A DNA stretch of 49,941 nt from a bacterium (GTDB taxonomy: Bacteria > Armatimonadota > Zipacnadia > Zipacnadales > UBA11051). Made by a program: the position numbers and the translations under genes. This document shows, one piece after another, positions 34,554-43,229 of the stretch; the stretch's first letter is position 1; each line of letters starts with the position of its first letter. The stretch lies in contig JAUVVY010000031.1 of the NCBI GenBank assembly GCA_030604405.1, forward strand, positions 1 through 49,941, in the 5' to 3' direction. Under the pieces are notes generated by a model. The model made no database searches. It was given only the letters and a program-made list of their open reading frames with translations, and was not told the origin of the DNA.

Positions 34554-35432
34554 TTAATCTTCGCCAGGCGGATTCCACTCGCCAAACAGGCGCTTAATGA
34601 CCTCACCTTTCGGCGAATTGGGACTCTGATGGCAATAGACATGCACGCCGTCGGCATGCTCGTGCCCGCAATTCATGACCTCTTCACAATACTCCGGGGT
34701 CGTCTGGCCGAGGCGAGAATGGCCGGTGGCGTAAAAGCCCAGAATGATCGCCATGTCCGGGCCCATAATCTCGCGGACCTTGGCGAGCTCTTCTTCGCAC
34801 AGGCTCGGGTCGCTGAGGTTGGCGCCGGCAGACTCATGGCGGTAGTAGAACAGAAGCCCGTCCAGCAGATCGCTGTAATTCTCGGCCAGGTGGGCGGTCA
34901 CCCTCGGGAAATACGTGCAAGGCACGAAGGCCAGGTGCGGGTTCTCCGCATGGGCGGCATCCATCATCTGCCCGAGGTAGTCAGGGTTGTAGAAGCTGAG
35001 AGCATGGGTGAAGTCGTCAATGCTCCAGGCCACAAGGTTGGGGTATTCGGTGCTCAGATGGCCGATGGCTCGCGCCCAGGCGACATAGTCAAGGCCGAAT
35101 GGCTCCGACTTCATGGTTTTCGCCTCCGCAGGCGGCACCAGCGACACCCAGACCTTCAGATCGCTCTCCTTCGTCGCCTCCAGGAAGTCCTTGAGGTCGG
35201 CCCAATCAGTCTCGGCATGCCAGATCAGGAAGTCATAAGTGTTGCAATGCAGTTCCTCGAGCTCCGCGACGAGCCGTGGGATGTCCACTCTTTTCTCGGC
35301 GTTTCGCGGCTCGCCGTCGTACGTAGCCAGCGTGCCTCGGATGGCCGCTCGGCGGGCGTCCTGCGCCTCGTCGGCATGGGCGGCCGCCATCATCAGCAAT
35401 AGTAGTAGCGTAGCTGTAAGATTTCGCAACAT
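34554..35432 (-). CDS. Secreted TIM-barrel glycosidase-like protein
   Basis: 292 residues with a signal peptide (MLRNLTATLLLLLMMAAAHA). The rest looks like a (beta/alpha)8 barrel of putative glycosidase type: ELEELHCNTYDFLIWHAE, DLKVWVSLVPPAE, NLVAWSIDDFTHAL with an acidic DD at a strand end, HLAFVPCTYFPR, and HADGVHVYCHQSPN. SIDDF is a candidate active-site acid pair. The substrate is unknown. AGAGGTG precedes the ATG. It follows the amidohydrolase at 35470 by 37 bp on the same strand and may be co-transcribed with it. Confidence 0.7.
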   Translation of the reverse strand: MLRNLTATLLLLLMMAAAHADEAQDARRAAIRGTLATYDGEPRNAEKRVDIPRLVAELEELHCNTYDFLIWHAETDWADLKDFLEATKESDLKVWVSLVPPAEAKTMKSEPFGLDYVAWARAIGHLSTEYPNLVAWSIDDFTHALSFYNPDYLGQMMDAAHAENPHLAFVPCTYFPRVTAHLAENYSDLLDGLLFYYRHESAGANLSDPSLCEEELAKVREIMGPDMAIILGFYATGHSRLGQTTPEYCEEVMNCGHEHADGVHVYCHQSPNSPKGEVIKRLFGEWNPPGED

Positions 35433-35469
35433 GGTAAATTCACCTCTCTCAGATCGTTGTGAACCGCGT

Positions 35470-36249
35470 TCACTCGACCCCGAATATCTCGGCTGCGGTG
35501 GCCCAGTAGATGCGCTGTTTCTGCTCCTCGGTCGCGCCCATCAGGTCGAGAATTTCCTCATAGCGGTCAATTAACCTCTGCGGCGGATGGGTATCTGAGG
35601 CCCAGACCAGCCGCTCCAACATGCCCTGCCAGACCTCCTCGCCCTGCCGCAAAAAGTGCTCTTTGAGCCATTGTGTATCGAGGCGCAAAAGCCAACCGCC
35701 GGTCAGGTCCCAGTAGATGTTTTTCCAGGTGGCGATGACCGCGCAGGCTTCTTCGACCCACGGGAAACCGAGGTGAGGCATCAGGATCTTGAGGTCCGGG
35801 AAGCTGCGCGCGATGGCGTCGAGGCAGACAGGCCGTTGATAGCGCGCCGAAGTATGGTGCCCGCGGTCATTGCTCAGCCGGCCGAGCATCCCACAGTGGA
35901 AGTTGATCATCATGCCGAGCGCCTCGGCCCGGGCATAGATCGGCCACAGGCTCTGATCGTCGTAGAAGGTAGCGGGGATGATGACCTTCAGCGCCTCGAA
36001 GCCCAGGGCATACAGCTCGTCCACCTTCTGCGGCCCATCAAGGCCGAGGCGGACATAGCCAAAGCCGATGATCGTGTCGGGGTAAAGCTCTTTGGCGCGG
36101 ATTACGCCCTCGTTGTCATACTGGTTGAACAGCGGCCCGCAAGTGGACATGCCGATTTTTTCGACGCCGGCCGCTTTGGCCTGAGCGATATACTCTTCAA
36201 GCTCGCCTTCGGGGACGTGGTAGTGCCTGTGGATGTCGAAATAGCGCAT
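35470..36249 (-). CDS. Amidohydrolase-family (amidohydrolase_2) hydrolase
   Basis: 259 residues from the ATG at 36249; GGAGG lies 8 nt from it but only 2 nt from the ATG at 36255. The N-terminal YFDIHRHYHVPEG provides an HxH metal site. MINFHCGM, ILMPHLGFPW and LVWASDTHPP supply the remaining metal- and proton-shuttle residues of the amidohydrolase_2 barrel. It acts in the cytosol on an unknown substrate. It is a distant relative of the protein at 145. It may form an operon with the secreted barrel protein downstream, suggesting joint breakdown of an external compound, an inference. Confidence 0.82.
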   Translation of the reverse strand: MRYFDIHRHYHVPEGELEEYIAQAKAAGVEKIGMSTCGPLFNQYDNEGVIRAKELYPDTIIGFGYVRLGLDGPQKVDELYALGFEALKVIIPATFYDDQSLWPIYARAEALGMMINFHCGMLGRLSNDRGHHTSARYQRPVCLDAIARSFPDLKILMPHLGFPWVEEACAVIATWKNIYWDLTGGWLLRLDTQWLKEHFLRQGEEVWQGMLERLVWASDTHPPQRLIDRYEEILDLMGATEEQKQRIYWATAAEIFGVE

Positions 36250-36308
36250 TTGCATTGCCTCCGGTGCCGGGGTAATTTGGGCTGTCTCATTGCGCCTTGT
36301 TTGTTGGC

Positions 36309-37250
36309 TTACTGCTCGGTGGTGGGCCCTGAGGGCGGCTGTTGGTCGGAGATCGGGTACGGCCCCAGCTTCACGATCCCTTCGATTTTCGCAGACTGCA
36401 TAATTTGCAGCTTTTTCTCAGCGACCAGGCGCCCCAGGCGGTCGCGCTCCAGGCTGCGCTTCAGCGCTTCCTGAAGCTCCTCAAACGGCGGGAGGCCTTC
36501 GGGCCTTCTTTCAAGCCGCTTGATTATATGATAGCCCATCCTTGTCGGCACCACCGAACTGATTTCACCATCTTTGGTGAGCGCGAACGCCGCTTGCTGG
36601 AACGGGTCCTCGCCTTTGGCGATCCAGCCCCACTCTCCGCTGTTGTCCTTGGTCCACGGGTCAATGGAGTTTGCCTTGGCGGCATCGGCGAAGCTGATGG
36701 TGCCGGCCAGTATTTGGCCGCGGAGCTCTTCGGCTTTTTCCTTGTCCGAGACGCAGATGTGAGCGACATTGACCTTATCCGGCTGTCGCAACTTCTCGTG
36801 ATTGCGGTTGTAGTACTCAGCCACCATCTGGTCGGTGATATTGACCCGGTCTGCGACCATCTTTTCCAGCAGCATGGTCAAGTAGGCGTTGTGGCGGAAG
36901 AAGTCGGGGGTCATTTGGCCGAGCTGCAGCCATCTGGCGAAGTTGACGCCGGTGAGAGGCGCATTGACCTCGATTTGGCGTTCAGTGGCCACGCAGCGGG
37001 CGTCCAGCTCTTCTTTGGAGACACTAACGCCGGCTCTTGCCGCGGCCTGCTCGATCGCTGCAGCAGTAATCACGTTTTCGAGCACCTCCACGCCAAAGCG
37101 GGCCAGGCAAGCCTGAACAAGGCGGCTGTAGGGGATATTCTCGCGGTTGACAGTTGCGGCAAATTCGGGGGCATCCGTCTGGCTCCAGACAGCTCCAGTC
37201 AGTGTCCCCGCCAGAATCAGTGCTACTAACAGTGTCTTAGAGCGGTTCAT
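36309..37250 (-). CDS. Exported parvulin-type peptidyl-prolyl isomerase (SurA/PrsA-like)
   Basis: 313 residues. A signal peptide (LLVALILAGTLTGAVWSQ) is followed by a SurA-N-like helical region at about 30-150. A PpiC rotamase domain lies at about 160-255 (VNVAHICVSDKEKAEELRGQI, SFADAAKANS, GEWGWIAKGE, PTRMGYHIIKRLERR). It is a foldase for exported proteins, fitting a region rich in secreted products. Its ATG lies 14 nt inside the 3' end of the CapA-type gene, with GAGGAG upstream, so the two should be translationally coupled. Confidence 0.88.
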   Translation of the reverse strand: MNRSKTLLVALILAGTLTGAVWSQTDAPEFAATVNRENIPYSRLVQACLARFGVEVLENVITAAAIEQAAARAGVSVSKEELDARCVATERQIEVNAPLTGVNFARWLQLGQMTPDFFRHNAYLTMLLEKMVADRVNITDQMVAEYYNRNHEKLRQPDKVNVAHICVSDKEKAEELRGQILAGTISFADAAKANSIDPWTKDNSGEWGWIAKGEDPFQQAAFALTKDGEISSVVPTRMGYHIIKRLERRPEGLPPFEELQEALKRSLERDRLGRLVAEKKLQIMQSAKIEGIVKLGPYPISDQQPPSGPTTEQ

Positions 37251-38400
37251 TGTTTTGCTCCTCTGTCGGCGTAATCTGGTCAGTCTTAGCTTCCCTGTTC
37301 TCTCGTGGCCGCCGGATGTTTATCCAGACTTTGCTGTTCTTCTCAGATGCCTCGGTGCCGAGGTCGGCGGACAGTTCGGCCAGGCGAGCCGCGATCTTGT
37401 GTGCCCGGGCCGCCTCAGGATAGACCGGCCCCATGCGGCTGCGCGGTATCCAGATGGGCTTGGCAAAGATGTTCCAGCCATAGTTCTCGGTATACTTGAG
37501 ATGAAAGATCGCGCTTTCCATCCGCTCGCCCTCGCGCTGGTCGAAGACAAAGTTGCCCATCGAGTAGAGGATCGGACAGCCGTTATAAACCTCCACGCCC
37601 TGCAGCATGTGGGGGTGATGGCCCAATACAACGTCGGCACCGTTGTCCACCAAGTAATGAGCCAGTTTTCTCTGCCGATCGCTAGGGGTCTTGTGGTACT
37701 CGTCGCCCCAGTGCACGGAGACGAACAGAAGGTTACATTCGGCCTTGGCGCTGGCAAGCTGCCTGGCCAGCTCATCGTAGTCTTCAATCTTGGCATACGA
37801 GCCGTGCTCGAAGCTCAAGTCGGTGTAAGCCATGAAGCCGAGGACATAGTCGTTGACAGCGAAGTAGGTCGGCTGCCAGGCGTCTTCCTTTTCGTCTGGA
37901 TGCCGGCACCCGCAATAGGCCACTCCGTACTTTTCAAGCGTGTCGAGGGTGTTCTCTACGCCTTTCTTCCCGGCATTGAGCGTGTGGTTGTTGGCCAGTG
38001 AGACGATGTCGAAGCCGCCGTCAACCAGGACCTGTGCGGTCTCTGGCGGTGCGCGGAAGAGCAGATACTTGCTCGGTGAATGTGGCCCCTCGTCCGAAAG
38101 CGGACATTCGAGATTGGCAAAGGCAATGTCGGCGGAGCGGGTCAGATCACGCACTTTGGCCAAAATGCTTTCGTAGCCGCTATTGCGGATGGCGCGCCAT
38201 ACATTGCGGTCGAGCATGATGTCGCCGACGGCAACGATGGTGAAGGAGCGTCTTGGCAGGGCCTCGGGGGCTGTTTCAGCGATCTGCAGCGCCTGGTCGG
38301 CGGCCCCGGCTGATTGCTCGCGGCAGCCGGTCCCTATCAGCAGCAGCACAGCGATTGCCGCAATGACGATTACTGGTGTACGCCCGAATCGGATTTTCAT
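37237..38400 (-). CDS. CapA-family (poly-gamma-glutamate-type) metallophosphatase lipoprotein
   Basis: 387 residues. A lipoprotein signal with lipobox LIGTGC (Cys at about 26) precedes a CapA/PGA_cap domain: IVAVGDIMLDRNV, IAFANLECPLSDEG, IVSLANNHTLNAGKKG, VHWGDEYH, VVLGHHPHMLQGVEVY and ILYSMGNFVFDQ. These are the metal-ligand motifs of the calcineurin-like CapA family. Some members help anchor or make poly-gamma-glutamate; many have no known substrate. No capBC genes lie nearby, so capsule synthesis is not supported here. It overlaps the PPIase gene by 14 nt. Confidence 0.87.
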   Translation of the reverse strand: MKIRFGRTPVIVIAAIAVLLLIGTGCREQSAGAADQALQIAETAPEALPRRSFTIVAVGDIMLDRNVWRAIRNSGYESILAKVRDLTRSADIAFANLECPLSDEGPHSPSKYLLFRAPPETAQVLVDGGFDIVSLANNHTLNAGKKGVENTLDTLEKYGVAYCGCRHPDEKEDAWQPTYFAVNDYVLGFMAYTDLSFEHGSYAKIEDYDELARQLASAKAECNLLFVSVHWGDEYHKTPSDRQRKLAHYLVDNGADVVLGHHPHMLQGVEVYNGCPILYSMGNFVFDQREGERMESAIFHLKYTENYGWNIFAKPIWIPRSRMGPVYPEAARAHKIAARLAELSADLGTEASEKNSKVWINIRRPRENREAKTDQITPTEEQNNEPL

Positions 38401-38635
38401 GAGTTCAGCTTACTCCACGGACGGCAGACGATGGCGATTTGCACTGATGATAGATTATCTGCACGGCAGCGTCAACCGGATGCCGACTTAGTTGACAGTG
38501 TCTCACACGACCTATTATACTCTCTCTGACTGCGCGCAAACCAGTCTGGCGGGCGGGCGCCGTCACCCATTCAGGTCGCGCCGAAAAGCCGGATCGGATA
38601 CTGTCAGCACAACAGCAGGGATCGGACAAAGCTTG

Positions 38636-40033
38636 ATGTCACGCAGGGGCGGTGGCCTTGCAATTCGCAATTGCTTCGCAATTGCCACAATGGTTGTCGC
38701 GCTGAATTGTCAGCGCGCCGAGGGCGCAACAGGCGCGCTGGCCCCCTACGAGCCGGAATCGGGCTGCTACGTCGGGGCCTACATTGAGCTAGACAGTCGC
38801 ATCAATGGCGATGTTGAAGCTTTTCAGGAGCTTGTTGGCAAAGATCACGCGACTTTTTTCCGCTACATCGGCTACGGCCAGCCATTTCCGTTCCAGTGGG
38901 TCAAGATGTTAAGGGCCGCCGGAGTGGTCGCTCATATCGCCTGGGAGCCGAACCACGGTCTCAGCCTGGTGCGGGATGATGAGTACCTGCGCGGCTGGGC
39001 CGAAGCGGCCAGACACGCCGGTGTGCCGATATTCTTGCGCTACGCCTCGGAGATGAATGGCACGTGGCAGGCATATTCAGGTAACCCCGCAGAGTACATC
39101 AAGAAATGGCGGCTGGTCTATCGTGTGATGAAGCAGACAGCGCCCAATGTGGTGATGATATGGTGCCCGTTTGCCACGCCGCGTCCCAACATCCCCAGTT
39201 ACTACCCGGGAGATGATTACGTTGACTGGGTCGGTGTCAATATCTACAGCGTGGTGCATCAGGATGGCGATGTGACCAAGCCCCCGACCGAGGACCCGGT
39301 TTCGCTGTTGAGCTATGTTTACAACCTTTACGCGGACCGCAAGCCAATAGCGATCTGCGAATATGGGGCAACACACTACTGCCGCGCCGAGCAGAAGGAT
39401 GTGACGGCTTTTGGCACCGCACAGATGTCGCGGCTGTACACGGCGCTGGTGGAGCAGTTCCCTCGGGTGCGGATGATCAATTGGTTTTCAGTTGATACAA
39501 TAAGCGACGACCTGGCCGACAACAACTACTCGCTGACGGCGAACGAGCGCGTCCTGGAGCTGTACCGGAGCCTGGTAGCCGAGCCGCATTTCTTGTCGGC
39601 GGTGGTTGACAGCACCGGGCAGGTTGCTGTGACAGGCGAGGCCGCTGCGACGGCGATTGGCCCGGTCACGACTACGCCCGGAGTGATTGCTGTGCTCCCC
39701 GAAACGAGCTGCCCGCTGGCTGCCGATGATATCGGGCCGGTGGACCTCGACGAGATCTGGGTGGCGATCCTCGGCGCTCCCCCCCATGCGGTCTCCGGGA
39801 CGGTTGAGATCGCCGTAGATGTGCCGGCTGAGATAAAAGCCGCAACGGTGGCCATTTCCATAGATGGGCAGTTTCGCTGCATCACCAACGTAGCGCCATA
39901 CCGTTATCGCTGGGATGCGCGCCGTTGGCAGCCGGGCGAACACAAGATAGACGTGGAAGTGACCGATAATCTGGGCCGTGTTGCCGGTCGCAAGCAGGTT
40001 TGTGCAATCGTTACGCAGGAATCGGAGCAATAG
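38636..40033 (+). CDS. Secreted GH26-like glycoside hydrolase with C-terminal Ig-like domain
   Basis: About 465 residues from the ATG at 38636; a frame from 38492 adds an atypical Arg-rich leader. A signal sequence is followed by a GH26/mannanase-like TIM barrel with both catalytic acids by motif: acid/base Glu139 in RYASEMNGTW and nucleophile Glu242 in AICEYGATH. GVNIYS and INWFSVD are further strand ends. The C-terminal 90 residues form an Ig-like domain (GTVEIAVDVPAEIKAATVAIS, VTDNLGRVAG). GH26 enzymes cleave beta-mannans and some mixed glucans; exact substrate not known. It is divergent from the CapA gene. Confidence 0.82.
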   Translation: MSRRGGGLAIRNCFAIATMVVALNCQRAEGATGALAPYEPESGCYVGAYIELDSRINGDVEAFQELVGKDHATFFRYIGYGQPFPFQWVKMLRAAGVVAHIAWEPNHGLSLVRDDEYLRGWAEAARHAGVPIFLRYASEMNGTWQAYSGNPAEYIKKWRLVYRVMKQTAPNVVMIWCPFATPRPNIPSYYPGDDYVDWVGVNIYSVVHQDGDVTKPPTEDPVSLLSYVYNLYADRKPIAICEYGATHYCRAEQKDVTAFGTAQMSRLYTALVEQFPRVRMINWFSVDTISDDLADNNYSLTANERVLELYRSLVAEPHFLSAVVDSTGQVAVTGEAAATAIGPVTTTPGVIAVLPETSCPLAADDIGPVDLDEIWVAILGAPPHAVSGTVEIAVDVPAEIKAATVAISIDGQFRCITNVAPYRYRWDARRWQPGEHKIDVEVTDNLGRVAGRKQVCAIVTQESEQ

Positions 40034-40113
40034 ACGGCGAACGAAGATATACGCATGATTGTGCATGAGGCTGCAACAGCCTACTGCCCCGATGAATTAG
40101 GAGAACAGGTAAG

Positions 40114-40761
40114 ATGAAAAGATGTCAGAGCGGCTTCACGCTGATTGAGCTCTTGGTCGTAATCGCCATTATTGCGATATTGGCGGCGGTCCTGTTTCCG
40201 GTGTTTGCCAAGGCACAGGAACGGGCTCGCGTCGCCAACTGCATAAACAACCTCAAACAGCTCGCCACCGCAGCCTCGATGTATGCAACCGATTACGATG
40301 AGGCACTCAGTATCGGGCAACGGCCTTCCACGCCTGGCACACAGGATGGAACGTGGCACTGGCGCTGGTACACGTACACGACCAACATCCAGGTTTATGT
40401 GTGCCAGTCGGGCGCGCAGGAGACGATAGCGACCTTCCCGAGCAATGAGCGGGGGGAGATCAGCTATGCGACAATCTGCGAAGACTGCTTTCCGAACCGG
40501 GTCTGCGTGCTCGGAAGGGTTATGCGCCCGGCCAACACGATGCTGCTAAGCGACAACCCCTGGTCGGCGAGATCCACGTGCCCCAAATCGCACGCCGGTC
40601 GCGCCGGTCACATGCCGCTGGTGGATATGGAACAGGCCTACGATGACTTCCCGTGGCACGACCCGTCCATTAACATCTGCTTCATGGACGGTCACGCCAA
40701 GAGCATCCAGTGGAGCAAGACCGCGGGCGGGCCCCAGGACCCGCTGTTCTTGAACCAATAG
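40114..40761 (+). CDS. Type II pseudopilin-like protein, H-X9-DG type
   Basis: 215 residues. The prepilin leader and helix [20 protein letters not shown] is textbook, with cleavage before Phe and Glu5 present. It runs into [20 protein letters not shown] and a C-terminal globular domain ending in [14 protein letters not shown], which matches the H-X9-DG group. This family is greatly expanded in Planctomycetes, Lentisphaerae and Armatimonadota. It is processed by a prepilin peptidase not found here. GGAGAACAGG precedes the ATG. An intrinsic terminator follows, so it is a single-gene unit. Confidence 0.9.
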   Translation: MKRCQSGFTLIELLVVIAIIAILAAVLFPVFAKAQERARVANCINNLKQLATAASMYATDYDEALSIGQRPSTPGTQDGTWHWRWYTYTTNIQVYVCQSGAQETIATFPSNERGEISYATICEDCFPNRVCVLGRVMRPANTMLLSDNPWSARSTCPKSHAGRAGHMPLVDMEQAYDDFPWHDPSINICFMDGHAKSIQWSKTAGGPQDPLFLNQ

Positions 40762-40830
40762 ACACTAACGGCTGACGCCCGGGCTTCAGCCCGATAGTCA
40801 GATAGGCAGACGAGTAATACGCAACGAACC

Positions 40831-40879
40831 GGTCGCCGCAGACAGTGAGATTAACACTCACGTGGCGGCGGCCTTTTTT
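40831..40879 (+). terminator. Intrinsic terminator after the pseudopilin gene
   Basis: GGTCGCCGC pairs with GCGGCGGCC (one G-T pair), and an inner GTGAG/CTCAC stem lies across a small internal loop. It is followed by TTTTTT. It ends 30 bp before the ABC ATPase gene. Confidence 0.9.
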
Positions 40880-40908
40880 CAGCACAGACGCGGAGTGTGA
40901 CGACAGCC

Positions 40909-42015
40909 ATGGCGGCTGTAAGGCTGGTGAGCCTCACCAAGCTCTATGGCGAGGTCACCGCGCTGGAGAATGTGAGTCTGGAGATCGCCGACCGTGAGTT
41001 CCTGGTGTTGGTGGGCCCTTCGGGCTGCGGCAAGACCACCTGCCTGCGTATCATCGCCGGGCTCGAAGAAGCTACCTCGGGCCAAGTGTGGATTGGCGAG
41101 CGCCTGGTCAACGAGGTGTCGCCCAAGCACCGCGACATTGCAATGGTCTTCCAGAATTATGCCCTGTATCCGCACATGAGCGTTTTCGATAACATGGCGT
41201 TCGGGCTGAAGCTGCGCGGCCTGGGTAGGGATGCAATTGCACAAGAAGTACAGACCGCTGCGGAGATGCTGGGCATAGACGCATTGCTCGATCGCCGGCC
41301 CAGAGCGCTTTCCGGCGGCCAGCGTCAACGGGTGGCGCTGGGCCGGGCCGTGGTGCGCCAGCCGGCCTGTTTCCTGATGGATGAGCCGCTTTCCAACCTC
41401 GACGCCAGACTGCGCATTGAGACCCGGGCCGAGCTCATCAGGCTGCACCGGCGTCTCGGAATTACCACCATTTACGTCACCCACGACCAGATCGAGGCGA
41501 TGACCATGGGTGACAGGATCGCGGTGATGAAAGACGGCGTGATTCACCAGTGCGACGAGCCGCTGGGGCTCTACAACCGGCCGGCGAACCGGTTCGTGGC
41601 CGGCTTCATCGGCAGCCCGCCGATGAACTTCCTTGACGCCGAAGTGGAGGATGTCGGCGGGCAACTGTGGGTGGCCGGAGAGGGCTTTCGCGCGCAGGCT
41701 GACACGGCCCATCAAGACCGCCTCCGCGAATATGTCGGGCAGCGGGTGACGTTCGGTATCCGGCCGACGGATATCCATGATAAGGCCCTCGCGGCAGCCT
41801 CGGCCCTAAGTCAGGATAGCTGCCTGGAGGCGGGTGTGGAGGTAATCGAGCCAACGGGGGCCCACACGCTGGTCTATTTGACCCTTCGCGGGCAAAGTCT
41901 GATCGCCAGCCTCGACAGCACAACCCGGGCAATCGAGGGCGAAAAGCTTGATATCTGCCTCGATATGTCCAGGGCCCATTTCTTTGATGCAGCTACCGAC
42001 CTGAGTATCCTATAG
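40909..42015 (+). CDS. ABC sugar-importer ATPase, MsmX/UgpC/MalK type
   Basis: About 368 residues (ATG at 40909; GTG at 40897 is an alternative). Walker A is GPSGCGKTT, the Q-loop FQNYALYPHMSV, the signature LSGGQRQRVALGRA, Walker B FLMDEPLSNLD, and the H-loop YVTHDQ. The C-terminal 130 residues form the TOBE/MalK-type regulatory domain. This subgroup energises importers for sugars and glycerol phosphate. No permease or binding protein is encoded nearby, so it is an orphan ATPase that may serve several importers, as MsmX does in B. subtilis. The gene starts straight after a terminator. Confidence 0.92.
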   Translation: MAAVRLVSLTKLYGEVTALENVSLEIADREFLVLVGPSGCGKTTCLRIIAGLEEATSGQVWIGERLVNEVSPKHRDIAMVFQNYALYPHMSVFDNMAFGLKLRGLGRDAIAQEVQTAAEMLGIDALLDRRPRALSGGQRQRVALGRAVVRQPACFLMDEPLSNLDARLRIETRAELIRLHRRLGITTIYVTHDQIEAMTMGDRIAVMKDGVIHQCDEPLGLYNRPANRFVAGFIGSPPMNFLDAEVEDVGGQLWVAGEGFRAQADTAHQDRLREYVGQRVTFGIRPTDIHDKALAAASALSQDSCLEAGVEVIEPTGAHTLVYLTLRGQSLIASLDSTTRAIEGEKLDICLDMSRAHFFDAATDLSIL

Positions 42016-42248
42016 CAAATAGGTGACTGTCGCCCTTGGTGAAGTTGTGGGCGAATGGTGTGGCGCCGTTGGCCGTTTGGGTGTGAAAACCTCGCGAGGA
42101 TAGCGTTGTGCGTGGGCCGGCCCCTCCAACGACAGCTCCTTCTAGCATTAGGAATCTGCATGAGTACAGTGGAAAGTCCGACGCGGATCTGGATGTAACG
42201 TCAATTCCAGACAGGCGTCAACGGCAGCCGCCCGGTGGATGGTACAAC
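42016..42248. other. Intergenic region before tatC with a repeat fragment
   Basis: A 233-bp gap. At 42021-42031 it holds AGGTGACTGTC, part of the arm of the inverted-repeat element at 25937. Otherwise I see no clear promoter or hairpin. A frame open from 42108 into tatC has no family similarity and is taken as leader. Confidence 0.4.
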
Positions 42249-43229
42249 ATGGCCGATCCGAGAAGCCTGAGCCTGGCAGAGCATATCGAAGAGTTTCGCG
42301 GGGGACTCATACGCTGCGTGATAGCCGTTGTTGTTGGGATGGCGATATGCTGGGGGTTGCGCAACACTCTGATGGGCTGGCTGGAGTACCCGGCGCTTGA
42401 GGGCGCACGTCGGGCCGGGCTGGAGGACTTCAGCTTCCACATCTTTGAGCCGGCGGGCGGCATCCTGCTGATGATGCAGGTGGCACTGCTGGGCGGCGTT
42501 GTGATGGCGTCCTTCTTTATTGCCTGGGAAGGCTGGAAGTTCCTCGAGAAGGCGCTGCAGCCCGACGAACGCCGCTACGTCTATTTCGTGGTGCCAATGG
42601 CAGTGCTGCTGTTTGCCGGCGGCATCGGGTTCTGCTATCTGGTCACACCCGCGGCCTTCGCTTTTCTCATAAGGTTTAACACCCAGCTCGGGGTCGAGCC
42701 CCAGCTCATACTCGTCTCGTATCTACGCTTCTTCATGCGCTTGCTGCTGGTGTTTGGCCTGACCTTTGAGATGCCGCTGGTGATGTGGTTTCTCGCTCGC
42801 GTGGGGCTGGTCTCCAGCGCAACATTTATCGGGAGCTGGCGCTGGGCTATTGTCATCATCATGGTGATCGCGGCGATGGTCACACCCACCCCGGACCCTT
42901 TCAATATGATGCTGTTGGCGGGGCCGATGGTGGCACTGTACTTCCTGAGCCTGGCTCTGACTGTGTTGGCGCAGAGGCAACGCCGCAGGCAGCAAGAAGA
43001 GACCGGGCCTGCTACCGATGCCGCAAAGCCTGAGCAGCAGCCCCAACAGTCGCCAAGCAGTGAGCCCCATGCGATGGATATTGGCCGCCACCTGCGGCAG
43101 TCAGAGCAGGCGGAGGCCGACCTGGCAGCCCTGGATAAGGAGACCGAGCGGTCCTACGCTGAGGCGGATGCGCAGTTGCAGCCCGACGAGCAGGCGGGCG
43201 ATGATGACGGCACGGACAGTGAGAGCTGA
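42249..43229 (+). CDS. tatC: Sec-independent translocase component TatC
   Basis: About 326 residues from the ATG at 42249 (MADPRSLSLAEHIEEFRGGL). The N-terminal HIEEFRGGLIR is the TatC signature that binds twin-arginine signals. Six membrane segments follow, with FGLTFEMPLVMWFLARVGLVS and MVIAAMVTPTPDPFNMMLL typical of the family. The C-terminus carries a 75-residue Gln/Glu-rich cytosolic tail not usual for TatC. It transports folded proteins across the membrane together with TatA, which is not in the window. It is joined to the helicase gene by a TGATG overlap. Confidence 0.93.
   Translation: MADPRSLSLAEHIEEFRGGLIRCVIAVVVGMAICWGLRNTLMGWLEYPALEGARRAGLEDFSFHIFEPAGGILLMMQVALLGGVVMASFFIAWEGWKFLEKALQPDERRYVYFVVPMAVLLFAGGIGFCYLVTPAAFAFLIRFNTQLGVEPQLILVSYLRFFMRLLLVFGLTFEMPLVMWFLARVGLVSSATFIGSWRWAIVIIMVIAAMVTPTPDPFNMMLLAGPMVALYFLSLALTVLAQRQRRRQQEETGPATDAAKPEQQPQQSPSSEPHAMDIGRHLRQSEQAEADLAALDKETERSYAEADAQLQPDEQAGDDDGTDSES

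Noticed and set aside
37237-38400. Capsule (poly-gamma-glutamate) synthesis role for the CapA-family gene
   Set aside because: No capB, capC or related genes are adjacent; the gene is coupled to a PPIase instead.
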